Origin: Lethocerus indicus
Taxonomy: Eukaryota; Arthropoda; Insecta; Hemiptera; Belostomatidae
Assembly: GCA_019843655.1 (NCBI GenBank)
Contig: JACDQD010000002.1
Coordinates: 9,413,393 to 9,477,392, forward strand
Reading direction: 5' to 3'
DNA length: 64,000 bases
In this document: positions 35,852 through 49,370 of the stretch, piece after piece
How the letters are laid out: each line of letters begins with the position of its first letter
Numbering within the stretch: the first letter of the stretch is position 1
Program-made: the position numbers and the translations under genes
Notes under the pieces: generated by a model
What the model was told of the DNA's origin: nothing
Databases searched by the model: none
What the model saw: only the letters and a program-made list of their open reading frames with translations

Positions 35852-38030
35852 ATTTAAACCTAGAGAAATGTAAATATTTCTACAGAAGAATTTAATCCGG
35901 AAAACCAAGTGTAAAATAAATCTATATTTTGCCCCGCCGATATTGTAATGTACTTCCTTGGCAGTGAAACAAATTTCGGATTCATCGTACAGTCGATTTT
36001 GTAAATTAATATTGGGAAACCTTGTTGTTATTTGTTTTGATTTGTGGTGTTGTCGACATTTTTTGTGTTCGGAATCTTTTTTCTTTCGCCCCACTCGTAA
36101 ATCGCGAATTCGATCCTCCTCTTTGAATTATAGCGGCCGTTTTCCGGCGAACTGCAAATGTATTCGCAGTTAAAATATCGAACGTTTGGATGGGGACGGT
36201 TCAGGATTTAGCGGATTTTTGGGGTGTCGGGGATGGAAACGTGTTGGGGCGGGGGGAGGGGAGCTGGAAGTGGGAAGTGAGAGAAACCGGGGCTCGTTTG
36301 TTCTGATAAATGAGAGAGCGGCCCCACCCGCCCAACCGTATCCGATCGCCGGCCATACTCCGCCTTTTCTACAGCCGTTTAAACTCTTACCCGCCACCGA
36401 TATGTCAGCCCCTCTCCCTTGGGACATTCCTCCCAGTTCTCCGTCATACTACACTTTGGAAACTAGAGTCAAGCCCTGATTTTTATTATTTTATTCTTAA
36501 AGATATACAGGCCTAAAAGTGTTCAGCAGTTTGAATAGAGGAGTTAATCGGGGTTCAATTGTAACTTATTAAAATTTATAATTGACCATAAAGGGAAGTC
36601 TGGAATGAGGAGTAATCGGGCGGATAGCCTACCACCCAATAGGAGCGTAAGCTTGTTACTCGAGGTTGGACGGAGTTCTGTCAATGTTCGCCCTCTCCGA
36701 CCTCTCAGAGTGCGCCTGCGCGGAAGATGAAGAATGGGATCACACGCTGCTGGACGCTTAGGCGTTTGGGCGCACCGGGGAAGCTCCCACGACAGCATTT
36801 TTCAGCGCTCAGCCTCCTCTCTAGACAAGTGGATTAAGGTTTTCCGCGCCCAGCACCAAAATACAGGGACGATACTTCTCAAGGCGACCCTCCACTGGAT
36901 CTATCACAGTCACCAATAAGTTACCATAACCATTAATTCTTCGTTGTTGCAAAAAAAAGGAAAAAACAGACCATCAAAAACCTTAAAAACTCTATAACAA
37001 TCCTTAGAACAGGAACCCTAATAGAAAGTTAAATAACACCCACAACTTCAATTGATTTGCCTCACCCAGGAAATTTCATATGATTTGATCGTACTTATAA
37101 GGGCTAACGGGCTTGTATTTAATATATTCCTGAAACTTTATGACTCAGTGCCAGGATTTTCGATCAATTTAACATTTTGCGTTAAATTTGACTATTGTGT
37201 GAGTCTGAAGCTATGGAATTCGCTAACAGTTCTACTCTTAGGTATTAGTTTCCTGAAAGTGGTATAAAATGTTCTATTTCAAATGTTACTGCAATTTTTT
37301 AAAAATATGTTTAATAAACAATCATTTATTTAATTAATTAACCTTCGCAGGAATTATTATGCTTTTTTTAATGCTTTCGTTAGCTTTTTTCTTAAGAACT
37401 CTATCTAGTAAATTTCTGACACTGTTTATAGTAACGCTGTAACACTGGATGTGATTTTTAGAAGTGTAAAGGATCAAAGGCTTAATGGTATAAATGAGTG
37501 GAGCTCTCGAATGTGTTTCAGGGTTGAGTTAAAAGCGTTGAAGTGTTCCCTGTAGGAGAAATGCTGCCTGGGAGCCGGCCTAACCGGCCACCACTCACCG
37601 ATATACCGCCTATGCGTTATCTTCTCCAAATACGACAGATTCCTTCGCCTGAGCTGGCGCTTGGAGAATTCGATACCTTTAAATTAATTGTGGTTTATGT
37701 CGCCTGAAGACCTGCATGATGGGGTTGAGTGTGGGTCCGCTAAAACTCAAAGCCCAAATGTCAGCTACGGGTCGAATTTTTCTTGCAAATTTCAACTGAT
37801 TACCCGTGCCGTGTTCTCAAACTCCGTCATACGCGTTACAACTCAGTTATTGTTCCGTACAACTGATTCCCATGGAAAAGTTAGCAGGTTTCCGCTCTCA
37901 AATGTCAATTCCAGTGGTTGGCCGAATATTCCTGCAAATGACAAGTGTCCAAGATTATTTTGAATTGTTCCCACGTGAACGCTACAAATGTTTATGGGCC
38001 GAAACTATATTTATTTAAGATAACTTTAGT
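35852..38030. other. Non-coding; islands 35920-36480, 36540-36900, 37540-37990
   Basis: The first island carries G-runs that fit a G-quadruplex: G4 at 36221-36224, 36229-36232 and 36246-36249, then G6 and G4 to 36261. Overlapping frames of 70-97 residues occur on both strands in the 36-kb islands, Pro/Ser/Gly-rich and without domains. From 36930 to 37540 the DNA is AT-rich with nothing supported. Confidence 0.35.
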
Positions 38031-38125
38031 GTTTCATGATTCGCGATTGTTCGAATATGGCTTCTCGCCATCGTCTGTAGGTTGATAGCATCCATTGGTA
38101 GAGTAGTGGTGCACATTAGCATGCC
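38031..38125 (+). mobile_element. Interspersed repeat, copy B
   Basis: Partner of 27674-27770 in the same orientation. Shared landmarks are GTTTC (38031), TGGCTTCTCGCCA (38058-38070), CCATTGGTAGA (38092-38102) and TTAGCATGCC (38116-38125). The spacing differs by small indels, as expected of old copies. The GGTAGAGTAGTGGT stretch is reminiscent of a tRNA A-box/D-arm. After the TTAGCATG block the two copies no longer align by eye. Confidence 0.4.
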
Positions 38126-38729
<604 letters not shown>

Positions 38730-38989
38730 GCAGTTGCCAGACAGAGGCCAGAGAATGAGGTAAAGTCTGCCTCCGAGGCTGAGAGAGTGAGAGTGAGTGA
38801 GATGGTGGTGGGTGGAGGGAAAGAAAGTGTAGGCAGTGCACTCAAATCCTTAGACCTCTCTCGGTTCCTTCCTCTGATTCAGTAAACCTTTATTCGGCTC
38901 TGTAATGAAAATTCAGGAAGAAAGGTTTCATTAAGGGACACAGAAAGTGCCCCAGCGATATCTCTAATCTAGTTAATACACACAACACC

Positions 38990-39052
38990 TGCACGCACGT
39001 ACCTACTTACCGACTTACCTAGGTACATACCTGCTTACGTACGCACATACAT
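38990..39052. repeat. Degenerate TACC/TACG-rich minisatellite
   Basis: Imperfect copies of a short CTTACnTAC/CACGTAC-like unit in tandem. Flanks are ordinary. Confidence 0.6.
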
Positions 39053-39881
39053 TGTTTCCTATAATGAAAAAACAAATTAATTTAACGTCAACGAGAGTTG
39101 TTATCTCATTAGTCAGTATCAGTGGTAGTAAGAGTGCAGTGGCGGTATTTACTGGTGTGGGGGAAAAGCCTATAAACAGTATCCCTATGGCACTCTGCTT
39201 AATTATTTATAGAAGAAGTATTCAGTGGTTGTACGATACGCAGATGAACCAACAATTGTGTACTACATACGTGTTACCCTTTTTATTACAACAGAGTTTA
39301 TTATGTATGGGAATCTTAACTGGTAGTAGGAACGTTGGCCCAATTTCTGCACCTTTAACAGGCAGTAGCTGTACTGGAACAAACTAAAGTACTGAATTCT
39401 AAAGAGTTTTTTGCACGATGCAAGAAAAGTAATTTGATTTCAATTCGAGTATAACGAAGCTCAAGACAGCTATACGAAAACGTATACCAGTAATCATTTA
39501 ACAATACATTAAGAAAAGTATACTACACTTTAAATCGCCGTTTACACTGTATCAGAAGGTAAACCCTCAAATGAGAACATCAATAAGGTACAAAGTCTTA
39601 ACAGTTACAACGTAGCGATGCGGATGGTCTGTCTTGGCATTTCATTAAACAAACGTAATATGGCGTTTAAGTCACACAAGAAATAATAATTGAGGGAACC
39701 TATTTTAACACTGCATTTTATCTGGGATGGTTTTTTTAGAATAACCGGAAGCATTGTTCAAAGAACCCACTTTAAATCAACTTTTCCTCCCTCTAAAATT
39801 TGAAAAACGAAAATGACCTGTCCCACTCCCCTTGAACAAATACGGTGCCGTCTGTTTCAGATACGAAGTTGCTCTTTTGTT

Positions 39882-39885
<4 letters not shown>
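39053..39885. other. Non-coding spacer with an unremarkable 111-residue frame
   Basis: The plus-strand frame 39052-39387 is open for 111 codons and rich in Ser, Thr, Ile and Leu with no motif; it ends without a donor site. Treated as chance. Confidence 0.4.

Positions 39886-39930
<45 letters not shown>
39886..39930. repeat. (TA)n microsatellite
   Basis: Uninterrupted TA array of 45 bp. Confidence 0.97.
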
Positions 39931-39933
<3 letters not shown>

Positions 39934-40215
39934 CTTAGGGGGGTTGATTGTGATACGCTACATGGAAATATTCCCGCACCTCTTGTTTTCATCAACTTAT
40001 CAACCTCCTGTTTTTCCAATGATTGTGAATGGTTCTTACTTTGATTAATAAGTCGTACGCAACAAATAATATAAAAATGTTGTTCTTTCCTCGATTTTGG
40101 CTTTTGAAATTGCGTATTATTGAAAATACTAATACAGTAGCATGAAGGATTTCTAGCTAGAAAAAAGGCAAATCATTGTGCGAGATTAACATTCGAATAT
40201 TTACCTTAGAAATGC

Positions 40216-40244
40216 CTTAAGGCATACCTTAGGTATGCCTTAAG
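40216..40244. repeat. 14-bp-arm perfect palindrome
   Basis: Arms CTTAAGGCATACCT and AGGTATGCCTTAAG are exact reverse complements around one T. Just upstream, 40204-40219 holds similar CCTTA words, so the region is a cluster of related inverted and direct repeats. Cruciform extrusion or origin by template switching are both possible. Confidence 0.75.
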
Positions 40245-42260
40245 AGCTAATAAATAATTAGTAATAGTTTCAAAGTTTTCCTTCACTATGGCGAAGATAC
40301 ATTCATTTGAAATTCCTTCATTCCATGTCTACTTCTAGCTAGTCTCGAACGGTTGTCATATTCTGGATGAGGTCTGGCTGGCATAGAACCAACCAGGGCC
40401 TCGGCCCCAGTGCCTATTATTACTTCCGCTACATTCGCTTCATGATGACCGGAAAATGAGGGCTACAATAGACGCATGTCGGTGACCATTTACCACGCCC
40501 CCAAACCGCCCACGGGAATCGGAAACCCGATTTCGGAGGAAAATTAACGTCAGGGAAATTGGGAATTAATTGTAATTTGGGTTTAATCAGACCCTAGGCA
40601 TAATTGCGATCGCTCGGGTTTAAAACCGATTCTGTACACCGATTCCCTATCCTGTGACGCTTGTTCGGTCATTTGGCAGGATACAATGTTCAGTTGATCG
40701 CCATCGGCCCAAAGATGTCCCAATCGAATATCAACCAGCTAATTCCATTGGTTGTATCCAAATAAGTATAAAGTGTGCTTCGTCGATTTATGAATTTGTA
40801 CTTCATTCGTTTTAACTAAATACACAGGGGCGTATACCATACGGTGTCGATTAAAACATTTTGAAATCCTTAAAAGAACAATCGAATTTACACGATTCAG
40901 AAGTTCGAAGAAGAAAGCCTTTGCAGTATAAAATGAAAATTATCTTTACAGCATGCAGTGTTTCAATGATTAGGACCTCTTTAAATTTAGAACATCAGTC
41001 GGACCGGGTTCTATTTCTGTAATTAATCGGGTACACAGATTAATTGATATAAGGTACGCTTGTGTAATTCTTAAAAATAGTATTACACGAAACTATTTTT
41101 AAAACACGTAATAATGGCGTTGCATTCTCATGTGTAATAAATTACACTGCCGCGCAAAACATATCGTACATTTCAGTTCAAACTATTCTCTGCTCTTATC
41201 ACCAAATATAATGCCCTCACTGGTGCTACTAAAATCTGAAATCTCAGAATTTACGGTATCTGTGAAGGGAGAGGACTGGAGTCTTCCCATATTACCGGGT
41301 AGTATGCAAATTGCTCGCGAAATGATGCGCGAATAACAGAGAACAAAGCGCAATAAAAAAACAGCGTGTAGCCTTTTGAAGCGGCAAAAAAACGAAATAT
41401 ATTCACGGACCGTAATAGAGTAAAAAAAAAGAAACAGCCTGAGAGCCGAAATGTAATTTCTTGACTTTATAGCCTTAGCCGTAATTACAACTGAAATAAT
41501 TTCTGGTTTTTAACTTTTTCTTTCTATGTCACCGTGAGAATAAGAAAACCTGGGGTGGACTTATTCCGCCTCTGATTGTTATCCGATTTTGCCGACTCCT
41601 AATCTGCGGTCAGTTTTGTCTTTCTCATGAAACTTTCGCTTTTGTAGATAAATATCTTACTAGAGGAAATTCCGTAGAATAAAACGAACAACCTCTGCAA
41701 AACTTAAAATCATTACTTACTGTAATACTGTACATTGCATTCTGGAGTCCCATTTAACTTGTCTCAAAGTGGTGTTAGTATCTCACAACAGACAATGACA
41801 ATGTTTCAGTTACTTCCACTTCCCTGCTTACCAAACCCTAGTCTAGCACTTTCTGACTATAGTAAAGAGTATATTAAAATGCGAATATTAAAATGCATAC
41901 TATTCTAATCCGTTAACGAATTGGAAATTTAATTATTGGAGTTAACAGAATTATTTGAAACGCGTAGATTGACTATAAAACAAAATTGATTTGTGTACAG
42001 AAATGTGTTTCATAGGGGTTTCCGGTATTTTCTGAACATGGTGGAGGGGCGGACCTTAGAAATTACGAGGAGGGCCTCGGGGCCGATATTCGAGTCAGCA
42101 AGATTGGCCCTTAAAAAAAATGCCGGCCAAATGTTGGACGTGTCCGGCACTGGAATGTACCTGAACCCTTCACGTTACAAAAATTGGACGTCCGTCCCTG
42201 ATATCTGCGCCCTCCCACACTTCCAGTTTTGTTCCAGTAACTTCATGCCCATTGCCTTGG
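40245..42260. other. Non-coding; islands 40370-40740 and 42000-42250
   Basis: The first island contains a 6-bp stem AATCGG/CCGATT (40517-40532), GCGATCGC near 40608 and a direct repeat ACCGATTC (40625-40632 and 40638-40645), plus ATTA cores. An 11-bp inverted repeat TTAAAAATAGT/ACTATTTTTAA lies at 41071-41102. An ATGCAAAT octamer is at 41304-41311. The second island gives a 90-residue plus frame without motif. Confidence 0.35.
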
Positions 42261-45000
42261 CTTAAAATCTGAAATTTGGTAATTCGGAATATTAGACATT
42301 CTACAATTACAAAGTTATGAAGTACGGATGGAAAGATGATTTTAATTCTTCGTTAGCTTATATTATTCAGCGATTTTGATGTCCGTACTAATCCAAGAAA
42401 TGAACTAACGCCCTTTGTTACGAATACTCGTATAAAATATTGTTACGTCGTTCGCTTGTTACCGAACTTTGATCGCTTCAAATTACTGGAAAACCTAGGT
42501 CCGTAATACTGCGAAAGGGAAAATTATTGAACACACACTATTACCTGATATACGTTTTCCCAGTAGACAACGCGAGCCCTTCCAAGTGGCCGGCGGGTAT
42601 AGAGTGATTTTCTCGGAAACGAGGAGAGTACTGAAAATTCATTATTATTTGATGAATTTTCAAAACAGCTGTCTCATTTTTGATGGTACATATAGATAAG
42701 AGAAATGTTTTCAAATATTCCACTTATCAAATCAAAATAAAACTTTCAAATTTGTTTCATACCAATTGAAGATATTATGAAATTATGTTTATCCTTATAA
42801 AATTGAAATATCTGCGGGAAAAATCTGAAACCACCCGCTCTTCAGATTTCTTTTTAATATGGGGATAAACGATTTATGAATATTTAAGGGAAATTGTGAA
42901 TATTTGTAATAGTTTAAAATTATTAGATTAAATTACTATTCTGTTGAGTTGCGGGGCACTTGGCTACTTTGCGGGTGTGAAGAACGCTGTTACGATCGAA
43001 TGTCAATTTGAGATCGGTCACTAATTGATCTATTATTATTCAGAGGAGGAATGGAAACTTGGATGAATAACTAGCTGGGCTGGATAATTAACCACCCCCG
43101 CTGTAATCCAACCGCTTTCCATTCAAGAATATTGGTTGCTCGGTGTCTCCATGACCACATTCAATTCATAAGGTAATTGAGGTACTTCATACCTTCTTCA
43201 CACGTCTTCTTCGCGGTCACATGACACTGTTAACCGGAACATCCGTTTCTCGTACTGCTCTACATTGTAGGCATAATAAAATATCCCATCTATTTATAAC
43301 TCTATGGAACTTACCTGTTCCTGCAAATAGTTATCATGATTCGTGCTCCACAGTCTTATCCTTTATTCAGATACACAAACACTGATGTGAGTGCTTAAAA
43401 AAAAGCAGCTTAAAGAAAAGAAACGGTCGGGACAAGAATAGATATAATTCAATTTTATTTAATAATTATTACGATAAGGGGATGAAATCAGGCGTCAAAT
43501 GAGGCCCAATAACTGCCGATAATGAGAGAAGAAACTTTTACCCTTTCCAGCAAGGGGCGGTTTGTAAATTAAACAAACCCAATTAACCACAATCTCATTA
43601 TGTTGGATACGCGTTGCTTGTTATACGCACTATCGCATTCAGGGGCTCTCATTATCACCCCCATACTCATTTGTCTGTGTCGAAACTTTAATGCTAACAT
43701 GGGCACTCGTTAATTCAATTAAGACGACGGAAAACTAGTTTTCTAACGTGGCGTAGGATCATTCGATTGGGCCCAACACGGTTTTACTTATTCAGAAAAT
43801 AACGTCACCCGAGCTCGAGCATAGTTAACACTGTCATGATTATCACGATCGCAAATATCCATAAGATATATAAATATACACATAAAGTGAGATACGTAGT
43901 GTCTAATTTAGTAATAATGCGGACAAACACTTTCTAAATCAAGATAAAGTACGACATAATGCTCATCGTGTGTACCTTTTCTTAGACCTGTATTAACAAT
44001 ATTAGAAACGGTGGTTTCTAATTTATACCTTCCGGGTAAAGTATACACGCGAAAAATTAAACGGCGCATATTTGACGACCGGGCCAAATAGGCATCCATT
44101 TTGTATTCTAAACTAATAGGTCGGCCAGATAAAAGGGAACGGGGTGTAAATTAGAGCGGCGGTCGGAGGTTCAGTTATTCGGCGGTTCAAAGAGAAGGTT
44201 GTATTGCATATTCACAATTCGAAGCGGAGCCCGCCGCACCAACAATAACATTACACTTTAATTCAAATTCGAGGCTGTAAAACAGAAGGGGGTTTAATTA
44301 CGTCACTGGAAGAGGGTTGGCGGCCCTCCTCCCTTCGCCCGCTCCTAACAGTCAATTTCCGACGGTAAATTAAATTCGACATGGCCCCGGTTACGGCAAC
44401 ATTTCGAAAATAAACACGACACCCGTCCCCGTCCTGATTAATAGACGTCGGTATATTTCACCGCCGACCGCCAAGGAATTTGTCCCTTTATTTTATTCCC
44501 CTATCTAATAATCAGAGATCATCACGATTAAGCGAGTTTTTATAGTTAACTGTAGCAATGAATCGGAATTCATACGTATCTTCCCCAATAAAATATTACA
44601 AAATAATTAAACGGAAGTCATTCGTTTATATTTTAACGTTTTAATACCTAGAAAAATAATTTTGAACCAGTACATGTAGTACTGGAGGATGTTGGCCTTG
44701 GAGGCTGTAGATACTCGTGTAAAATTCGTCAAATTATAAGAGCTTTATGAGATGAAAAGTTTGTCCTATACTGTGGCATCATATGACTTCAATATTGTCC
44801 TGATAAGTGGGATTCATTTTGTTTAAACCTTTCTAAAGTTAATTTTGAACATCATCTCTTGGGAACTCTGTAGGAAAAACGGCGTTCAATGTTTTATCCT
44901 ATGTTTGAATTGTGGGACCAAACCTCCCTATTAATTCGGACTGTAATCTTTTCAGGCTATAAGGCTATCAATATCAATCGTGTTACTCACATCGCATGAA
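42261..45000. other. Non-coding; islands 42930-43150, 43500-43740, 44040-44480
   Basis: AACCACA (43585-43591) is a Runx core, close to a forkhead-like AAACAAAC. ATAAACA (44410-44416) is another forkhead-type core. At 43313-43320 the minus strand carries a near-perfect donor, AACAG|GTAAGTT, preceded by a short ATG frame, but no convincing acceptor or longer frame. Remaining sequence is AT-rich. Confidence 0.35.
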
Positions 45001-46874
45001 AATTTAATGATGATGTCTGATATATTTTAATCTATTTGATTAATGGTTTATCATAAGCGAACGAAGTGGCGACACCTTCACCAGAACTGCAGATAGGGTA
45101 GCGAGCGTGCTAGAGAGGGGAACTCTAGTGGACTTAAGCGTAGCAGATAGTCAGGGTAGATAGTCGCTTAGCCTAAGCTTACAACCCTCCCCCCCTTCCC
45201 GCTCGACCCGCCACGCCCCCTTTTCTTCATTCCTCTAACCCCCGACCCGACTGCGACTGGAAGACAACCGCCCCCCCCCCCTACGGACCACTAATGGAAA
45301 TTCCATTTAAAAATTAATTAAGCGACCGCCCGTCCTCGCTCGTTCCGTGGGTCTACCCCTCCGCTCTAATATGTGGCCCACCTTAACCCGACGACTCAAC
45401 CTATGATTTTTAATTTAAGCGGCGAGGCCGGCGAATAATTAATTTTATGATTGAAATTCACTGCTGGCGTCTGATGTCGGAGTCCCCGTAAAAAAAAATA
45501 AATTTTAAGTCGCTTAAAACGGAGAATGCCCGTAGCATTTACCCGATTTCATTTTTGTTCCATTTTCCTTTCCAGTTTCATTTTTTGAGGTGGCTCTGTC
45601 TGAATTATGTTACACTTACTACGCTAATGTTAGTAAATCTCAGTCATAAATACAAATCCGTTTGTAAAGAGGGAATGAAAAAGATCGGTTGATTGCAGTT
45701 AAAGTTCAAATATGTGAGCTCGACCAACATAAAGAAGCACGAATGGTACTTTTAGCCATGAAAAATGGATTTTTTTGTGCACATTCATGTCAGCATAAGA
45801 AGTGACCTCTTTTTATATATGGGGAAAACAGGGCACGAGGGAATTGTTTGTCGCTCGTTTCTGGTTTTTTATTCATTCCCTGTCTGTGGGAGACTAATTT
45901 TTTTTGCGATGAATATCATTTCCCGCTTTATTGCGTTTGCGTTCCCCGGCAAGAATGTAAATGAATAGGAATTCGAAAAACTGTACCAGTCGGAATGTCA
46001 AGTTATTATCGGATTCGAAAATGTCGCGGCGCCATCCTGGTGTGCGTCGTTAACGTTGTAAGCTGGAGATTATGTTAACATATTTTACTTCTTACACTTA
46101 AAATTTCAATCATTTGCAGTTGTGCCGAATTTATTGAATCGGTGTATTATGAGATTCGCACACATGTGTTTTTAAAAAATTGAACGCATCAATGCAGAAT
46201 ATAAATAAAATATATAAATTCCACGATTATTCCATATTCTGTAGCCATTATTTTTATAGTTTGGTTTCTAATTATTAGGCTACAGTCAACTGAATTGTGT
46301 AACCAGCAACATAAACATAACCCTTAATAATTTATGTTTACAAGTAGCTATTATACGTATTGTTACCCAATTTCACGAGAATACAGCTAATACTTACTTT
46401 TGTTAAATGCAATGCCCCAACTCGTGTGATGAAAACAGACTTACCGAAAATAACATTTGTGTAATTTTTCGTAATTATTTATAACTTTCCTGCTTTTCCT
46501 ATTTTAAAGAGAGTGATTTCATCTAAATAAGTAAAGTATAAAATTAACAACGCAGCACCTTTGCCTCTGAGCAAAAAATATATTCTTTTAATGTTTTTAA
46601 CCGCTTTCCAATTACTAGGGGAGACGGTTTACCTTAAAAGTAATTTATGTAGTGGGTTCCGTTTGAGGAACCCGCTTTGTGAGTCGGCTTTCATAGTGAG
46701 AGTGCAATGAGTATTCCATTACAGGTAACACCCTCCTCCTTATGGGCGATGCGGAAAAAACTTAATGGTTGTACTAAAAAATAGCGTCTTCTGGGTCCTT
46801 GAGGCTAGTGATCCTAAGTATCCAATTTATATTAACTATAAATTTGGGTTTTTGTAAATGTTTAAACTTGAGAT
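45001..46874. other. Non-coding; Hox/Exd site and C-rich island 45050-45460
   Basis: TGATTAATGG (45037-45046) matches the Hox/Exd composite consensus exactly and sits at the edge of a C-rich, CpG-rich island with an 11-C run (45271-45281). A 67-residue frame at 45765-45968 is hydrophobic and unremarkable. From 46080 to 46870 the DNA is AT-rich with nothing supported. Confidence 0.35.
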
Positions 46875-46913
46875 TTGTGTGTGTGTGTGTGTGTGTGTTT
46901 GTGTGTGTGTGTA
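46875..46913. repeat. (GT)n microsatellite, one interruption
   Basis: GT array of about 39 bp broken by a TT near 46899. Confidence 0.93.
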
Positions 46914-49370
46914 TATGATTTTGGTATCATTTGAACGTATTTCTTATACTGAATGAAGCTTCTCGTTATTATTTTTGTTTTATTTATTTTTATTATATAG
47001 GAATATAAAGTACTTTACAATCTTTACTATCTTTTATATCTTTATTTCGCGTACCGTTGTCGATCAAACATTTTAAAATTTTGCCTCGGCAAAACCCGTT
47101 CTGATTGTCTGGTAGTAGAAAAGAAGAACGCTCCGCCCGGCGGGTACTGGCGTATTTAGAGGGCGGCTTCCCGGCCAGGAATTACTTGGCATTGTCAGAG
47201 GTTCCAATGTGGTGGAGCATTCAGCGCTCAAGATATACGATTCGCATTAGCATCTCATTACCGGGGCGCCGTCTGCTCGGTGGCGCGAGTGGCCACTTCG
47301 ATGGGCCGCTTATTTCGCGCACAATATATTTGGCGGGGTGGAGGGGTAGGGGGCTCATTAGCGTGGCGGTCTCCTCCTTCTACAGAGACCGCAGTCATCA
47401 ACCCGGAGGAATGGCCCCTCGTTTCACTCCTTACCGCCCTTGTAATTAGGCTTAGGCCCCCCTCTTCCAGGAACGCGGCACTGAAAAGCTTAGGTGCACG
47501 AACTCACCCTCCACAACTCACCATTCACCACTCACCATTCAATCTGGTGAGCATTGTGCCCGAGGGAAACAATGTGAACTAGAAAAAATATGAATATAGT
47601 ACATTAGAAGGGATTGATATTTACCTGTCTAACGTAATATGTACATTACTTCAATCGTTCCAGAAAACACCGCGCCAATTTGTGGCGCGACTGCACTGTT
47701 ATTGATTGTTGCATGAAAATACTCTTATTTGTGGTTTATTCGAAATTTTTGTAACCTGGTTTCGAATGTTTTTAAGCCGACATGACCATTTTATTTCTTC
47801 AAAAGGCTTGTATCTTTGATCTCGAGTTGTACAGAATTAAAAATATGAAAATATCTATCCAAGGCAGAAGAGAGTTTGGCCCCAATGAATAGAATAAACA
47901 TGGAACATTACTGAAAAATAGATCTGTTTTTAGTGCTCATCGATATATGCGTTTTGCACGTCGTACTATTCCGTGAAGAAGTGGTATTTCATTTATGATT
48001 ATGTAGCAGTTATGGTGAATTAGCGATTTCATATTATTACGAAACCGCACATATTGTCGAAAACAGGAGATGCTGGGTGACGCAATATTATCGAGTGCTT
48101 ATTTAGATAAGGACTATTAAGCCGAGTCAGATATCTTTGCATGCTCGAATATAAACTACCCGGCAGTGACAACTTAGTTCGGAAAGGCGGCCCTGTAACA
48201 GAAATGGGCGGAGGACGAATGTCAGTATTTGAGATAAGAATCCGTATCTGCGAGACTACAGAAAAGGGCTCGAGATCACTGGCCGTTCCAACAATTGCTT
48301 TTGGCACATTTGACAATCACCACCCCTTCAAGATAGTCCCCAAGTCGAAGACGTTGTCAGAAATACTTAGGCATTTGATCGATATACCGAATATTCCGAG
48401 CGGATAAACTGCCACTAGCGTTGCCCTGGATATTCTTTCCGATAACCCAAAAAGGTTTGAGCTGAAGCGGATTCGAAGTTAGTGGACGATTATATTATCT
48501 AATGCAAAAATACAGTCTCACGTAATTTATCTTACTCATTGCTTTGAAACATTACTACCAGATGACAATTGATTTTGCTGTTATACAATATTTGTGTACC
48601 GAAAACGCTCGCTAAATTCTATTAATCGGATGTTATGGAAATCGTTTGTTGCCGGAAGAGGGGTCGCGATTTTCCGTCCGGATATCACTGTCGGGATAGT
48701 CAGGAATCAGGAAACGTTTTCCTTCCGACTAAACACGGAACGCGAAGGCCTTCTGGAGCGCCCTTTTATCCGTTCGTGTTCCCCCTCCGCGCCCACCCTA
48801 AGGGCCAATCAGTCTTGTTTTCTCACCTGACAGCAAATTTCAAACGTTCTTCGAGGGCTCTCTCCCGCACTCCTCAGCTTTTTTTGTACTGGCTGTCTGA
48901 AAAAGGCTTCAAAACTGCCGTAGTTTCAGCTGCAATGTAACGAATTTTTCAGACATTAGCGTTCAGAAATTACTGTCACATAAGTACCAAATAGGCGAAT
49001 TTATAAACGCGCGTGATTTTAATAAAATATATTTTACATTATAGAATATATTTTTCCGTTCTCCCATTTGGTCTTAAGGTAGATCGATAGTATTGTAGTG
49101 AGCATATCGGTTGTCAATGAAGCATCCAATCGGCCTGACTGGTGCAGTAAGACGAGAGGAGACCAAAAATCGCAAGCTATGAAATTCCAAAGCACGTTTG
49201 AGCCCTAAACAATTCCTCATTTTAATTTTTAAAGGCTCTAATTGATTATCGAAATATTTTAATCAGGGCAGAAATAATTTATATGTTTCTTTACTGCGAC
49301 GGATTTCAACATTTGGAGATGTTCATACTAAGAAAGGCGCTTTAAATTCGGTTAGAACTATGAACTTGAC
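46914..49370. other. Non-coding; islands 47080-47530, 48050-48420, 48600-48900
   Basis: The first island ends in tandem copies of ACTCACCATTC (47516-47526 and 47530-47540). Overlapping frames of 100-114 residues in two phases lack domains. On the minus strand, 48827-48896 is bounded by CTTTTTCAG and CAG|GTGAGA and has one open frame (QPVQKKLRSAGESPRRTFEI...), a weak exon candidate. Confidence 0.35.

Noticed and set aside
44793..44806. ATATTGTCCTG, matching the first eleven bases of miR-1000
   Set aside because: Match stops there; an 11-mer hit to some known microRNA is expected by chance.
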